In this document: piece after piece, positions 8,703 through 16,991 of the stretch
How positions within the stretch are numbered: position 1 is the first letter of the stretch
How the letters are laid out: the number at the start of each line of letters is the position of its first letter
Source of the DNA: Streptomyces sp. NRRL WC-3626
Lineage (GTDB): Bacteria; Actinomycetota; Actinomycetes; Streptomycetales; Streptomycetaceae
Direction of reading: 5' to 3'
Assembly: GCF_000718785.1 (NCBI RefSeq)
Contig: NZ_JOCA01000006.1
Location: 62,001-126,000, forward strand
DNA length: 64,000 nt
Translations under genes and position numbers: made by a program
Notes under the pieces: model-generated
Databases searched by the model: none
What the model was told of the DNA's origin: nothing
Seen by the model: only the letters and a program-made list of their open reading frames with translations

Positions 8703-9608
8703 TCAGCCCTTGACGGCGCCCTGCATGATGCCGCCCACGATCTGCTTGCCGAAGATCGCGAAGACCAGGAGCAGGGGCAGCGTACCCAGCAGCGCACCCG
8801 CCATGATCAGGGACTGGTCCGGGGTGTACCCGCGGCCGAGCCCCGCGACCGCCACCTGCACGGTCGGGTTGCCCGTCTGGGTCAGCACCAGGAACGGCCA
8901 CAGGAAGTCGTTCCAGGCCTGTACGAACATCAGCATGCCGAGCACGGCCATCGCCGGGCGCGCGGCCGGGAACACCACGTGCCAGATCACCCGCCAGCTG
9001 CTCGCGCCGTCCACCCGCGCGGCCTCGATCACCTCGTCCGGCAGCGCCTGGATCAGGTACTGCCGCATGAAGAACACGCCGAACGCGCTCACCAGCGACG
9101 GGAAGATGACCGCCTGCAGCTGGTCGGTCCAGTCGAGCTTGGCGACCATCATGTACAGCGGGATGATGCTGAGCTGCGGCGGGATCATCATCGTGCCGAT
9201 GACGATCAGCATCAGCATGTTGCGGCCCTTGAAGCGCAGCTTGGCGAAGGCGAACCCGGCGATCGTCGACAGCACGACGATGGTCACCGCCGAGATGCCC
9301 GCCACGATCGTGGTGTTGAGGAACGCCTCACCGAGGTTGGCCTCGGTCCAGGCGATCTCCAGGTTCTTGAACAGGTTGGAGCCGAACCAGAACGGCGGCG
9401 GGGTCTCCGCCAGGCGCTGGTTGTCCCGGGACGCGGCGACCGCGGTCCAGAACAGCGGGAACAGCGATACGAGCATGAACACGATCAGGATCACATACGC
9501 GATCGGACCGCCGTGCAGCGTGCCGCCCGCCCGTGCGGACTTCGGCAGACGCGGACGTTTCGGTGCCTTGGCAGGCGGTGTCTCGGGGGGCGTCACAGTC
9601 GTCGTCAC
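8703..9608 (-). CDS. cebG: Cello-oligosaccharide ABC transporter permease CebG
   Basis: The ~301-residue inner-membrane permease is of the MalG type. A disordered N-terminus (PPETPPAKAPKRPRLP) is followed by six hydrophobic segments, starting with GPIAYVILIVFMLVSLFPLFW. The cytoplasmic EAA loop reads EVIEAARVDGASSWRVIWHVVFP and docks the ATPase, which is not encoded here; in Streptomyces the shared MsiK serves this role. I favour the GTG at 9608 because AAGGAG lies eight bases before it. The in-frame GTG at 9614 is only two bases from the same AAGGAG. Confidence 0.9.
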   Translation of the reverse strand: MTTTVTPPETPPAKAPKRPRLPKSARAGGTLHGGPIAYVILIVFMLVSLFPLFWTAVAASRDNQRLAETPPPFWFGSNLFKNLEIAWTEANLGEAFLNTTIVAGISAVTIVVLSTIAGFAFAKLRFKGRNMLMLIVIGTMMIPPQLSIIPLYMMVAKLDWTDQLQAVIFPSLVSAFGVFFMRQYLIQALPDEVIEAARVDGASSWRVIWHVVFPAARPAMAVLGMLMFVQAWNDFLWPFLVLTQTGNPTVQVAVAGLGRGYTPDQSLIMAGALLGTLPLLLVFAIFGKQIVGGIMQGAVKG

Positions 9609-9620
9609 GGCCACAACTCC

Positions 9621-10640
9621 TTAACTGCTGGCGCGCAGCCGGCGCGAGATGACGTGGTTGATGATGCCGATGACGATCAGGATCGCGAACATCGTCCAGG
9701 CGATCGCCGAGGCACGGCCCAGATGCTGGTTCACCCAGCCCTGCTCGTACAGATACAGGCCGAGCGTCTGGAACTGGTGCTCCGCGCCGCCGGACGCCCC
9801 CTTGTTGGGGTCGAACAGCAGCGGCTCACCGAAGACCTGGCTGGCGCCGATCGTCGAGACGACCACCGTGAACAGGATCGTCGGACGCAGCGAGGGCAGC
9901 GTCACATGCAGGAACTGCCGCCAGCGGCTGGCGCCGTCCAGCGCCGCCGACTCGTACAGGTCCTGGGGGATCGCCTGCATCGCGGCCAGGTAGATCAGCG
10001 CGTTGTACCCGGTCCAGCGCCAGATGATGATGCTCGAGACGGCGAACTGGCCGGGCCACTTGTCGTCCTGCCAGCCGATCGGGTCGATGCCGAAGATGTC
10101 CAGCACCCAGTTGATCATCCCGTAGTCGCGCCCGAAGAGCAGCACGAAGACCAGGGTGGCGGCGGCGATCGAGGTGGCGTACGGGGCGAGCATCGCGACC
10201 CGCCAGAAGGTCGAGGCGCGCAGCTTGTAGTTCAGGATGTGGGCGATGCCCATCGCCATCATCAGCTGCGGGACCGTCGAGATGATGCCGATGGTCAGGG
10301 TGTTCTTCGCCGCGTTCCAGAAGAAGTCGTCGTCGAAGATCCGGGTGTAGTTCCGCAGCCCGACCCATTCCATGTCGGTCGGGGCGGTCAGCTCCACCTG
10401 GTGCAGCGATGCCCAGCCGGTCCACAGCAGGGGGAACAGGCCGAAGGCGGCGAACAGCAGGAAGAACGGCGTGACGAACGCGTACGGGCTCCAGCGCGCG
10501 TCGCGCTGCCAGCGGCGGGACAGCTTCGCCCGGCGCTTCGCCTCCTTGTCCGGGGCGGAGCCCCCGGGCGCACTGCCCGGGGCCGCGCCCCCCTTGACGG
10601 GGGACGCGGCGGTGTCGGAGCGGGTGGCCATTCGGGTCAC
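9621..10640 (-). CDS. cebF: Cello-oligosaccharide ABC transporter permease CebF
   Basis: The 339-residue permease is of the MalF type. A charged cytoplasmic N-terminus (KEAKRRAKLSRRWQRDAR) precedes the first membrane segment (YAFVTPFFLLFAAFGLFPLLW). The EAA loop is DLYESAALDGASRWRQFLHVTLP. It forms the channel with CebG. The GTG start overlaps the cebE stop (GTGA), indicating translational coupling. An ATG three codons later (MATRSDTAAS) is an alternative; neither has a strong ribosome binding site. Confidence 0.9.
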   Translation of the reverse strand: MTRMATRSDTAASPVKGGAAPGSAPGGSAPDKEAKRRAKLSRRWQRDARWSPYAFVTPFFLLFAAFGLFPLLWTGWASLHQVELTAPTDMEWVGLRNYTRIFDDDFFWNAAKNTLTIGIISTVPQLMMAMGIAHILNYKLRASTFWRVAMLAPYATSIAAATLVFVLLFGRDYGMINWVLDIFGIDPIGWQDDKWPGQFAVSSIIIWRWTGYNALIYLAAMQAIPQDLYESAALDGASRWRQFLHVTLPSLRPTILFTVVVSTIGASQVFGEPLLFDPNKGASGGAEHQFQTLGLYLYEQGWVNQHLGRASAIAWTMFAILIVIGIINHVISRRLRASS

Positions 10641-11995
10641 TTGTCCAGGTTGTTGTCGATGGTCTTGGTGGCCGTCTCCCAGGCCTCCGCGGCCGACTTG
10701 CCCTTGGTGACCAGGATGACGCCGTTGTCCGTCAGACCCTGCTGGATGATCTGGTCCTTGGCACCGATGACCTGGACCGGGATCTGCTTGGCGGCCTCGG
10801 AGAAGATCTCACCGATCGGCGAGTCGCCGGTCATCTCGTTCTTCGCGCCGGTCACCTCGGGGCTGTCGTACGCGGCCGGGGCGCTCGGGAAGCTGCCCTG
10901 CACCTTGAACAGCTTCGCCTGCTGCTCGGGCGCGGTCAGCCAGGCCACCAGCTTCTGCGCCTCCTCGACGTTCTTGCCGCTCTTCGGCACGCCGAGGAAG
11001 GAGCCGCCCCAGTTGCCGGACTTCGGTGCGACGGCCACGTCCCACTTGCCGGCGTCCTCCGGCTTCGCCTTGCCCTTGATGGTGCCGAGCATCCACGGCG
11101 GGCAGGCGACGGTGGCGAACTTGCTGTTGGCGATGGTGGTGTCCCAGGCCGGCTGGAACTGCGTCTGCGCCTGGACCAGGCCCTTCTTGGCGGCCTCGGC
11201 GGTCAGGTCGAAGGCGTCCTTGACGGCCGGGTTGGTCTTGTAGATGACCTCGCCGTCGGCGTCGTAGAACTTCTCCTCCTCACTGCTGAGGACGGCGTTG
11301 AGCAGGCCGCCGGGGGAGTCCATGAAGAAGGAGTCCTTGGCGGCACCCTTCTTGTACTTCTCACCGGCCTCGATGAACTTGTTCCAGTCACCGGCCCACA
11401 GCTTGCCGACCTCGGCGCGGTCGGTCGGCAGGCCGGCCTTCTCGAAGAGGTCCTTGCGGTAACAGATGGCCATCGGGCCGACGTCCGTGCCGAGACCGAT
11501 GGTCTGGCCGTCCTTGGCGGTGGCCTGCTCCCACTTCCAGGGCAGCCAGCCGTCCTTCTTCACACCCTCGACCTTGGACATGTCCGCGAACTTGTCCGCC
11601 TGGGTGCCGACGACCTCGGCGATGTTGGCGACCTCGATCGCCTGGACGTCCATCAGACCGCTGTTGGTGGTCAGGTGGTTGACGAGAGCCGGGTAGTAGT
11701 TCTCGTTCCGCTCGATCACGTTCTCGGCGATCTTGATGTCCGGGTTGAGCTTCTCGTACTCGGCGTAGAGGCCGGCCTCCTTGAAGCCCATGGTGCCGAA
11801 GAGACCCAGGGTGATGGTGGTCTTGCCTTCACCACCGCCCGACGAGGAATCGGAGTCGTCTCCACCGTCGTCGGCACAGCCGGCCAGCAGCCCGGTGCCC
11901 AGCGACACCACGGCCGCGATGGCCAGTGCCTTACGGGCGATGGGCTTCCCCCCGCCCGACCGCTGACGGGAGAGGGGGAGGGTACGTGCTCGCAT
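10637..11995 (-). CDS. cebE: Cello-oligosaccharide-binding lipoprotein CebE
   Basis: The 452-residue extracellular solute-binding protein of family 1 captures cellobiose and cellotriose for CebFG. The start is an ATG after AGGAGG. A basic N-region and hydrophobic core lead to the lipobox LLAG-C40, so it is anchored to the outer face of the membrane. An acidic Gly/Ser/Asp linker follows, then the binding fold (TITLGLFGTMGFKEAGLY onward). Expression should be controlled by the CebR operator ~118 bp upstream of its start. It heads the cebEFG-bglC run. Confidence 0.93.
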   Translation of the reverse strand: MRARTLPLSRQRSGGGKPIARKALAIAAVVSLGTGLLAGCADDGGDDSDSSSGGGEGKTTITLGLFGTMGFKEAGLYAEYEKLNPDIKIAENVIERNENYYPALVNHLTTNSGLMDVQAIEVANIAEVVGTQADKFADMSKVEGVKKDGWLPWKWEQATAKDGQTIGLGTDVGPMAICYRKDLFEKAGLPTDRAEVGKLWAGDWNKFIEAGEKYKKGAAKDSFFMDSPGGLLNAVLSSEEEKFYDADGEVIYKTNPAVKDAFDLTAEAAKKGLVQAQTQFQPAWDTTIANSKFATVACPPWMLGTIKGKAKPEDAGKWDVAVAPKSGNWGGSFLGVPKSGKNVEEAQKLVAWLTAPEQQAKLFKVQGSFPSAPAAYDSPEVTGAKNEMTGDSPIGEIFSEAAKQIPVQVIGAKDQIIQQGLTDNGVILVTKGKSAAEAWETATKTIDNNLDK

Positions 11996-12337
11996 TGCGT
12001 CCTCCTGTTGCCCTGACGTGCCGACCCCCCGGACAACGGCTTTGTTGAACCCGTATCTTGCGCGTTGCGGCTCGGGCGGGGAACGTGCGGGTTGTGTATG
12101 TGTCAGGTACTGTGGGAGCGCTCCCACAAGTGATGTGTTGAAGAGTCGCGGGTCCGGGCGAGGGTGTCAAGGGAACAGACGCGGCAAAGTGCCTTCAGTT
12201 ATCGGGCTGTTAACTGGACGGCCGGGACCCGCTCCCGGAAGCCCGCAGTCCGCCGGAGGCCTCCCGGCGGTGGCCGCCGTCACCGACGGGGCTGTTACAT
12301 TCCAGGCCAGCGTGACATACGACGGAAGGCGGAGCCG
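11996..12337. promoter_or_regulatory. Divergent cebE/cebR control region
   Basis: This 342-bp gap carries the promoters of cebE and cebR. Apart from the CebR operator at 12113-12126, I see only GC-rich spacer and a TTATCGGGCTGTTAACTGG stretch near 12198. No open frame here looks coding. Confidence 0.6.
12113..12126. promoter_or_regulatory. CebR operator upstream of cebE
   Basis: A perfect 14-bp palindrome, TGGGAGCGCTCCCA, matches the known CebR box exactly. It lies 118 bp before the cebE start and 212 bp before cebR, so it mainly controls the transporter operon. Confidence 0.93.
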
Positions 12338-13393
12338 ATGGCAAGCCACGGAGCGCGGGGCCGCGGCGGCGGCCGCCCCACCCTCGAAGAGGTGGCCGCC
12401 CGCGCCGGCGTGGGCCGAGGCACGGTCTCCCGCGTGATCAACGGCTCCCCCAGGGTGAGTGACGCCACACGCGCCGCGGTGGAGGCGGCGGTCGCCGAAC
12501 TCGGTTACGTCCCGAACACGGCCGCCCGCGCGCTGGCCGCCAACCGTACCGACGCCATAGCCCTCGTCGTGCCCGAGCCGGAGACCCGCTTCTTCGCCGA
12601 GCCGTACTTCTCCGACATGCTCCGGGGCGTCGGGGCGGCGCTCTCCGACACCGAGATGCAGCTGCTGCTGATCTTCGCGGGCAGCGACCGGGAGCGGCAG
12701 CGGCTCGCCGAGTACCTCGCCGCGCACCGGGTGGACGGCGTCCTGCTGGTCTCCGTGCACGCCGACGACCCGCTGCCCGAACTGCTGTCCCAGCTGGAGA
12801 TCCCGGCCGTGATCAGCGGCCCCCGCTCGGCCGCCGAGACGCTCGCCTCCGTGGACTCCGACAACTACGGCGGCGCCCGCCAGGCCGTCGAGCACCTCCT
12901 CGGCCGGGGCCGGCGCACCATCGCCCACATCACCGGCCGCCTCGACGTGTACGGCGCCCAGCGGCGCATCGACGGCTACCGCGACGCCCTGCGCGAGGCG
13001 GGCCACGCCGCGGACGAGCTGCTGATCGAGGCGGGCGACTTCTCCGAGGACGGCGGCCGACGCGCGATGGCGGCCCTCCTGGAGCGCCGCCCCGACCTGG
13101 ACGCCGTCTTCGCCGCCTCGGACGTCACCGCGGCCGGCGCCCGGTACGCCCTGCGCGAGGCGGGCCGCCGCATCCCCGACGACGTGGCCCTGGTCGGCTA
13201 CGACGACTCCGCGATCGCCCGCCACATGGACCCGCCGCTGACCAGCGTGCGCCAGCCCATAGAGGAGATGGGCCGCGCGATGATCGACCTCCTCCTCGCG
13301 GAGGTCGCCGACCGCCGCCCCACGGCCACCCGCGAACTGGAACGCCGCCAGATGGTCCTGGCGACGGAACTGGTGGGCCGCGCCTCGTCGTGA
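12338..13393 (+). CDS. cebR: LacI-family cellobiose-responsive repressor
   Basis: The 351-residue repressor starts MASHGARGRGGGRPTLEEVAA at an ATG preceded by AAGGCGGAG; longer in-frame starts would add a sequence unlike the family. The HTH (EEVAARAGVGRGTVSRVINGS) and hinge helix (VPNTAARALAANRTD) are followed by a periplasmic-binding-like effector domain (IALVVPEPETRFFAEPYFSDML to QPIEEMGRAMIDLL). It represses cebEFG and bglC at TGGGAGCGCTCCCA until cello-oligosaccharide binds. It is transcribed away from its target operon. Confidence 0.93.
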   Translation: MASHGARGRGGGRPTLEEVAARAGVGRGTVSRVINGSPRVSDATRAAVEAAVAELGYVPNTAARALAANRTDAIALVVPEPETRFFAEPYFSDMLRGVGAALSDTEMQLLLIFAGSDRERQRLAEYLAAHRVDGVLLVSVHADDPLPELLSQLEIPAVISGPRSAAETLASVDSDNYGGARQAVEHLLGRGRRTIAHITGRLDVYGAQRRIDGYRDALREAGHAADELLIEAGDFSEDGGRRAMAALLERRPDLDAVFAASDVTAAGARYALREAGRRIPDDVALVGYDDSAIARHMDPPLTSVRQPIEEMGRAMIDLLLAEVADRRPTATRELERRQMVLATELVGRASS

Positions 13394-13456
13394 CGCCCGC
13401 GGCGAGTCGGCGCGACCGTCACGGGTCATGAAGAAAGCCTGGTGTGAGGGTGCTGG

Positions 13457-14338
13457 TCAGTGGACCAGCAGGTCGATCACGCCGGTCAGGTCCTCCTTGC
13501 CGCCGCCCTCGGCCAGGCGGTGGCGCATCAGCTCGAAGTAGGGGCTGAGCAGTTCCGGGCTGACGCCCTGCTGCTCGGCGGTGCGCAGGAAGGTCGGCGT
13601 GCCGGCCACCTGCATGGCGAGGTGGGAGACGACGTTCTTGGTGTAGTCGCCGCTGCGCAGCCGGTCGGCGGTCTGGTGAACCGCCGGGGCCATCGCGACG
13701 AGCCAGTCGGCGAGCAGCGGGGCGAGCGCCGCGGGGTCGATGTCCTCCTTGCGGATCAGGGCGAAGGCGTGCGCGGCCCCGGCGAACATCCCGTACATGG
13801 CGCTGAGCAGGGCCACGTCGTACAGGGCCGCGAAGCCCGCGTCCTCGCCGACGTAGGTGGTGCCGGCCGGGACGGCCAGGGTTTCCCGGTGCCGCTCGAA
13901 CAGCTCGTGCGAGCCGCTGTAGAGGACATAGCCGCCGGCCTGCGGGACGCCGATCATCGGAGGGACGGCCATGATCCCGCCGTCCAGGTAGCGCGCGCCG
14001 CGCTCGCGGGCCCATCGGGCACGGGCGCGGGCCTCGGCAGGGGTACCGGTGGTCAGGTTGACCAGGTCCCGGTCGGCCAGGTCGGTGCCGGCCAGCACCT
14101 CGGCGACCGAGGCGTCGTCCAGGAGGCAGACGACGACCAGGCCGTTCGCCGCGACCGCCGCGGCGGGGGTGTCCGCGACCCGTGCACCCTCGGTGGCGAG
14201 CGCCGCGGCGCGGGCCGGGGTGCGGTTCCAGACGGTGAGCGGGTGGCCGGCGGCAAGCCAGGCGCGGGCCAGCGCGGTGCCCATCGCGCCGAGGCCCAGC
14301 AGGGTGACGGGAGTCTCCTCAACAGCGTTCTGTGTCAT
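13457..14338 (-). CDS. NADPH-dependent imine-reductase-like oxidoreductase
   Basis: The 293-residue protein belongs to the 6-phosphogluconate/3-hydroxyisobutyrate dehydrogenase superfamily. The N-terminal Rossmann motif is LLGLGAMGTALARAWLAAGH and the cofactor-binding NRTPARA follows. LVNLTTGTP and the helical C-terminal segment ALYDVALLSAMYG resemble streptomycete imine reductases, in which this Asp occupies the proton-donor position of the R-type enzymes. The natural substrate of this group is unknown. It is divergent from an HxlR regulator 97 bp away, suggesting induction by a small reactive molecule. A plain beta-hydroxyacid dehydrogenase remains possible. Confidence 0.8.
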   Translation of the reverse strand: MTQNAVEETPVTLLGLGAMGTALARAWLAAGHPLTVWNRTPARAAALATEGARVADTPAAAVAANGLVVVCLLDDASVAEVLAGTDLADRDLVNLTTGTPAEARARARWARERGARYLDGGIMAVPPMIGVPQAGGYVLYSGSHELFERHRETLAVPAGTTYVGEDAGFAALYDVALLSAMYGMFAGAAHAFALIRKEDIDPAALAPLLADWLVAMAPAVHQTADRLRSGDYTKNVVSHLAMQVAGTPTFLRTAEQQGVSPELLSPYFELMRHRLAEGGGKEDLTGVIDLLVH

Positions 14339-14435
14339 GCCGATTAGGCTGGCCGCCGGCCCATGGGTGATCAAGTACGCACTTGGGAGTGGGTGGTTAC
14401 CCCGGGGTGAGCGAGCACGTCGGAAGGGGTGGGAC

Positions 14436-14801
14436 ATGGTGACGCCCAACCGGCCGGGCACACCGGACGGACATGTCTGCGGGATCGACACCGCGATGGA
14501 GGTGATCGGCGGCAAGTGGAAGGTGCTGATCCTCTGGGCGCTCCACGAGCAGCCCTGCCGTCGCTTCGGCGAACTGCGCCGACTGCTTCCGGGAATCACC
14601 GAGAAGGTGCTGGCCTCCCACCTGCGTGAGCTGGAGGCGGACGGCGTCGTGTGCCGTGTCTCCTACGACGAGGTGCCGCCCCGGGTGGAGTACTCGCTGA
14701 CAGAGAGCGGCCTGCGCCTCAACGACGCCCTCGAGCCGCTGGCCGCCTGGGGGCGCGAGCGGCCGCGCGGGACCGTGGCCGCCCCCCGCCTGCGGACCTG
14801 A
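14436..14801 (+). CDS. HxlR-family transcriptional regulator
   Basis: A 121-residue winged-helix protein whose start follows GGAAGGGG. It has the HxlR signature: one conserved Cys near the N-terminus (GHVCGIDTAMEVIGGKWKVLILWAL), then RRFGELRRLLPGITEKVLASHLRELEADGVV and the wing VPPRVEYSLTESG. HxlR proteins often sense electrophiles or oxidants through this Cys. Divergent transcription makes the neighbouring reductase its likely target. A long hairpin begins three bases after the stop. Confidence 0.9.
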   Translation: MVTPNRPGTPDGHVCGIDTAMEVIGGKWKVLILWALHEQPCRRFGELRRLLPGITEKVLASHLRELEADGVVCRVSYDEVPPRVEYSLTESGLRLNDALEPLAAWGRERPRGTVAAPRLRT

Positions 14802-14803
14802 CA

Positions 14804-14850
14804 CGGAAGAGGCCGGTGACCTTCGTACCGAAGGTCACCGGCCTCTTCCG
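14804..14850. terminator. Perfect 22-bp hairpin terminator between hxlR and tRNA-His
   Basis: The arm at 14804-14825 (CGGAAGAGGCCGG to CCTTCG) is exactly complementary to 14829-14850, with loop TAC. It can end hxlR transcription and, read from the other strand, lies five bases past the tRNA 3' end. There is no long U tract, as is common in Streptomyces. Confidence 0.85.
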
Positions 14851-14854
14851 AGAG

Positions 14855-14928
14855 GGTGAGTGACGGGACTCGAACCCGCGGCATCCTGGACCACAACCAG
14901 GTGCTCTACCAGCTGAGCTACACCCACC
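14855..14928 (-). tRNA. tRNA-His (anticodon GTG)
   Basis: Read on the minus strand, the gene folds as a standard cloverleaf. The acceptor GTGGGTG pairs with CACTCAC, the D arm contains AGCTCAGCTGGTAGAGC, the anticodon loop is TTGTGGT within CCTGG/CCAGG, and the T arm is GCGGGTTCGAGTCCCGT. The extra G at -1 opposite C73, the histidine identity element, is encoded. The 3' CCA is not encoded. Confidence 0.97.
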
Positions 14929-15046
14929 ATGGCCTTGTCGGCGGGAGTCTGTGACTTCTCCGACCGGCCGAGAAAAAGTGTACAGGGTCCGAAGGGGTGC
15001 TCGCGCCCGGCTTTGGGGGGCACCCTCCTGCGACCCCCCGATCCGC

Positions 15047-15649
15047 CTACTGAGCAGGCAGAACGTGCTTCGCGGCGATCTTCTTCGCGGTCTCCGAGTC
15101 GGGGCCCGGCTGGGGTACGAAGACGGCCTCGCGGTAGTAGCGCAGCTCCGCGATCGACTCGCGGATGTCGGCGAGCGCGCGGTGGTTGCCGTTCTTCTCC
15201 GGGCTGTTGAAGTACGCCCTCGGGTACCAGCGGCGGGCCAGCTCCTTGACGCTGGACACGTCCACGATGCGGTAGTGGAGGTAGCCCTCCAGGGTCGGCA
15301 TGTCCCGCAGCAGGAAGCCGCGGTCGGTGCCGACGGAGTTGCCGCACAGGGGGGCCTTGCCGGGCTCCTTGACGTGCTCCCGCACATAGTCGAGGACCTG
15401 CCGCTCGGCCTCCTCGAGCGTCGTGCCGCCCTCCAGCTCGGCGAGCAGCCCGGACGCGGTGTGCATCTCGCGCACCACCTCCGGCATCGTCTCCAGGGCC
15501 CGGTCCGGCGGGCGGACGACGATGTCCACACCCTCGCCGAGCACGTTCAGCTCGGAGTCGGTGACGAGGGCGGCCACTTCGATGAGCGCGTCGTCCGACA
15601 GCGAGAGGCCGGTCATCTCGCAGTCGATCCACACCATGCGATCGTTCAT
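15047..15649 (-). CDS. orn: Oligoribonuclease (DEDDh 3'-5' exonuclease)
   Basis: The 200-residue cytoplasmic enzyme degrades 2-5-nt RNAs and pGpG, completing RNA turnover and c-di-GMP breakdown. The DEDDh residues are visible: D and E in [11 protein letters not shown] in [11 protein letters not shown], and H and D in [11 protein letters not shown]. The chosen ATG follows GGTGAG; the upstream ATG four codons earlier has no ribosome binding site. In Streptomyces this gene (ornA) lies downstream of adpA, as here. Loss slows growth and impairs aerial development in S. coelicolor, which fits the c-di-GMP/BldD link. Confidence 0.95.
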   Translation of the reverse strand: MNDRMVWIDCEMTGLSLSDDALIEVAALVTDSELNVLGEGVDIVVRPPDRALETMPEVVREMHTASGLLAELEGGTTLEEAERQVLDYVREHVKEPGKAPLCGNSVGTDRGFLLRDMPTLEGYLHYRIVDVSSVKELARRWYPRAYFNSPEKNGNHRALADIRESIAELRYYREAVFVPQPGPDSETAKKIAAKHVLPAQ

Positions 15650-15727
15650 GTGTCTCACCATAAGGGGCGCCGGCCTCGCGGTGACGTGCCGGTGTTCGTG
15701 TGAACGTCACAGGGGCCGTCGCCCGCC

Positions 15728-15759
15728 ACGGGCCGGAGACCGCGTGGTCTCCGGCCCGT
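15728..15759. terminator. Terminator downstream of adpA
   Basis: A 14-bp perfect stem, ACGGGCCGGAGACC with GGTCTCCGGCCCGT, loop GCGT, starts nine bases past the adpA stop. It separates adpA from orn, so orn probably has its own promoter in the short gap. Confidence 0.8.
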
Positions 15760-15767
15760 CGCTCAGC

Positions 15768-16991
15768 TCACGGTGCGCTGCGCTGGCCCGGCAGGGCCGA
15801 GGCCGAGGCCGTCAGGGACGGGCCCAGGGAGCCGGCCGCCGCCGTGCGGCGGGACTGGTGCGGGAGCGGGCTGTCCGGGTGCAGGGCGGGCGGCACCTGG
15901 TGTCCCGGGTGGCCCGGACCCGTCGGCGGAAGCGCGCCCGGCGCGCCCTCGGTGTCCTGGTTCCGGTCCGCCTGCGGGCGCCGCGCGCGGTACGCGGCCC
16001 GGTAGGCGGCCGGGGACGAGCCCAGCTGGCGCCGGAAGTGACCGCGCAGCGCGACCGGCGAGCGGAACCCGCAGCGGCCGGCCACCTCGTCCACCGAGTA
16101 GTCCGACGTCTCCAGCAGGCGCTGCGCCTGCAGCACCCGCTGCGTGATCAGCCACTGCAGCGGCGCACTGCCGGTCAGCGAGCGGAACCGGCGGTCGAAC
16201 GTACGCCTGCTCATGTACGCGCGTGCCGCCAGCGTCTCCACGTCGAACTGCTCGTGGAGGTGCTCCAGCGCCCAGGCGACGACCTCGGCGAGCGGGTCGG
16301 CGCCGATCTCCTCCGGTAAAGACCTGTCCAGGTAGCGTTCCTGGCCTCCGCTGCGCCGTGGCGGCACCACCAGCCGGCGGGCCAGCGCACCGGCCGCCTC
16401 GTTGCCGTGGTCCGTGCGCACGATGTGCAGACACAGATCGATTCCGGCCGCGGTGCCCGCGGACGTCAGCACGTCGCCGTCGTCCACGAACAGCTCCCGC
16501 GGATCGACGTGCACCGACGGATAGCGTTTCGCCAGCGTCGGCGCGTACATCCAGTGTGTGGTCGCGGGACGGCCGTCCAGCAGGCCCGCCGCCGCGAGGA
16601 CGAAGGCGCCGGTGCACAGCCCTACTATGCGGGCGCCCTCCTCATGGGCCCGGCGCAGTGCCTCCAGGGCCTCCTCCGGCGGTGGCGAGGTGATCGAACG
16701 CCAGGCCGGCACCACGACGGTGCCCGCCCGGGATATCGCCTCCAGGCCATGCGGCGCGGTGAGTTCCAGGCCTCCCGTGGTCCGCAGCGGGCCCTCTTCG
16801 CCCCCGCAGACGAGCAGGCGGTAGCGCGGTACGCCGGCGTCCTGGCGGTCAACCCCGAACACCGACAGCGGTATGGAACTCTCGAAGATGGGGCCGCCGC
16901 TGAACAGCAGCACCGCGACGATCTCCTTGCGGCGGCGCCCGGAGAGTTTCCGGGCCGTCGTCTCCGGCGCGGCAGTGGAGTCGTGGCTCAT
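15768..16991 (-). CDS. adpA: Developmental master regulator AdpA (AraC/XylS family)
   Basis: The 407-residue protein begins MSHDSTAAPETTARKLSGRRRKEI. The N-terminal ~200 residues form the DJ-1/PfpI-like dimerisation domain (IVGLCTGAFVLAAAGLLDGR). The C-terminal AraC-type double HTH spans ~residues 235-335 (FDVETLAARAYMSRRTFDRRF, then YSVDEVAGRCGFRSPVALRGHF), followed by a disordered tail. AdpA activates hundreds of genes for aerial growth and secondary metabolism. Codon 225, between the domains (SLPEE), is the rare TTA at 16317-16319, so translation depends on the bldA tRNA. An upstream region of 0.8 kb suggests heavy transcriptional control. Confidence 0.97.
   Translation of the reverse strand: MSHDSTAAPETTARKLSGRRRKEIVAVLLFSGGPIFESSIPLSVFGVDRQDAGVPRYRLLVCGGEEGPLRTTGGLELTAPHGLEAISRAGTVVVPAWRSITSPPPEEALEALRRAHEEGARIVGLCTGAFVLAAAGLLDGRPATTHWMYAPTLAKRYPSVHVDPRELFVDDGDVLTSAGTAAGIDLCLHIVRTDHGNEAAGALARRLVVPPRRSGGQERYLDRSLPEEIGADPLAEVVAWALEHLHEQFDVETLAARAYMSRRTFDRRFRSLTGSAPLQWLITQRVLQAQRLLETSDYSVDEVAGRCGFRSPVALRGHFRRQLGSSPAAYRAAYRARRPQADRNQDTEGAPGALPPTGPGHPGHQVPPALHPDSPLPHQSRRTAAAGSLGPSLTASASALPGQRSAP
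16317..16319 (-). promoter_or_regulatory. TTA (bldA-dependent) codon in adpA
   Basis: The minus-strand reading TCT-TTA-CCG-GAG encodes Ser-Leu-Pro-Glu in the linker between the AdpA domains. The position matches the conserved UUA codon through which bldA controls adpA in Streptomyces. Confidence 0.93.

Noticed and set aside
6867-11243. Very long plus-strand open frame (over 1400 codons) opposite bglC and the ceb genes
   Set aside because: It is the mirror of highly GC-biased genes; composition is Arg/Gly/Ala-rich without domains, and four well-supported genes lie on the other strand.
12164-12337. N-terminal extension of cebR
   Set aside because: The extra 58 codons contain no LacI-like sequence and precede a good ribosome binding site and ATG at 12338.
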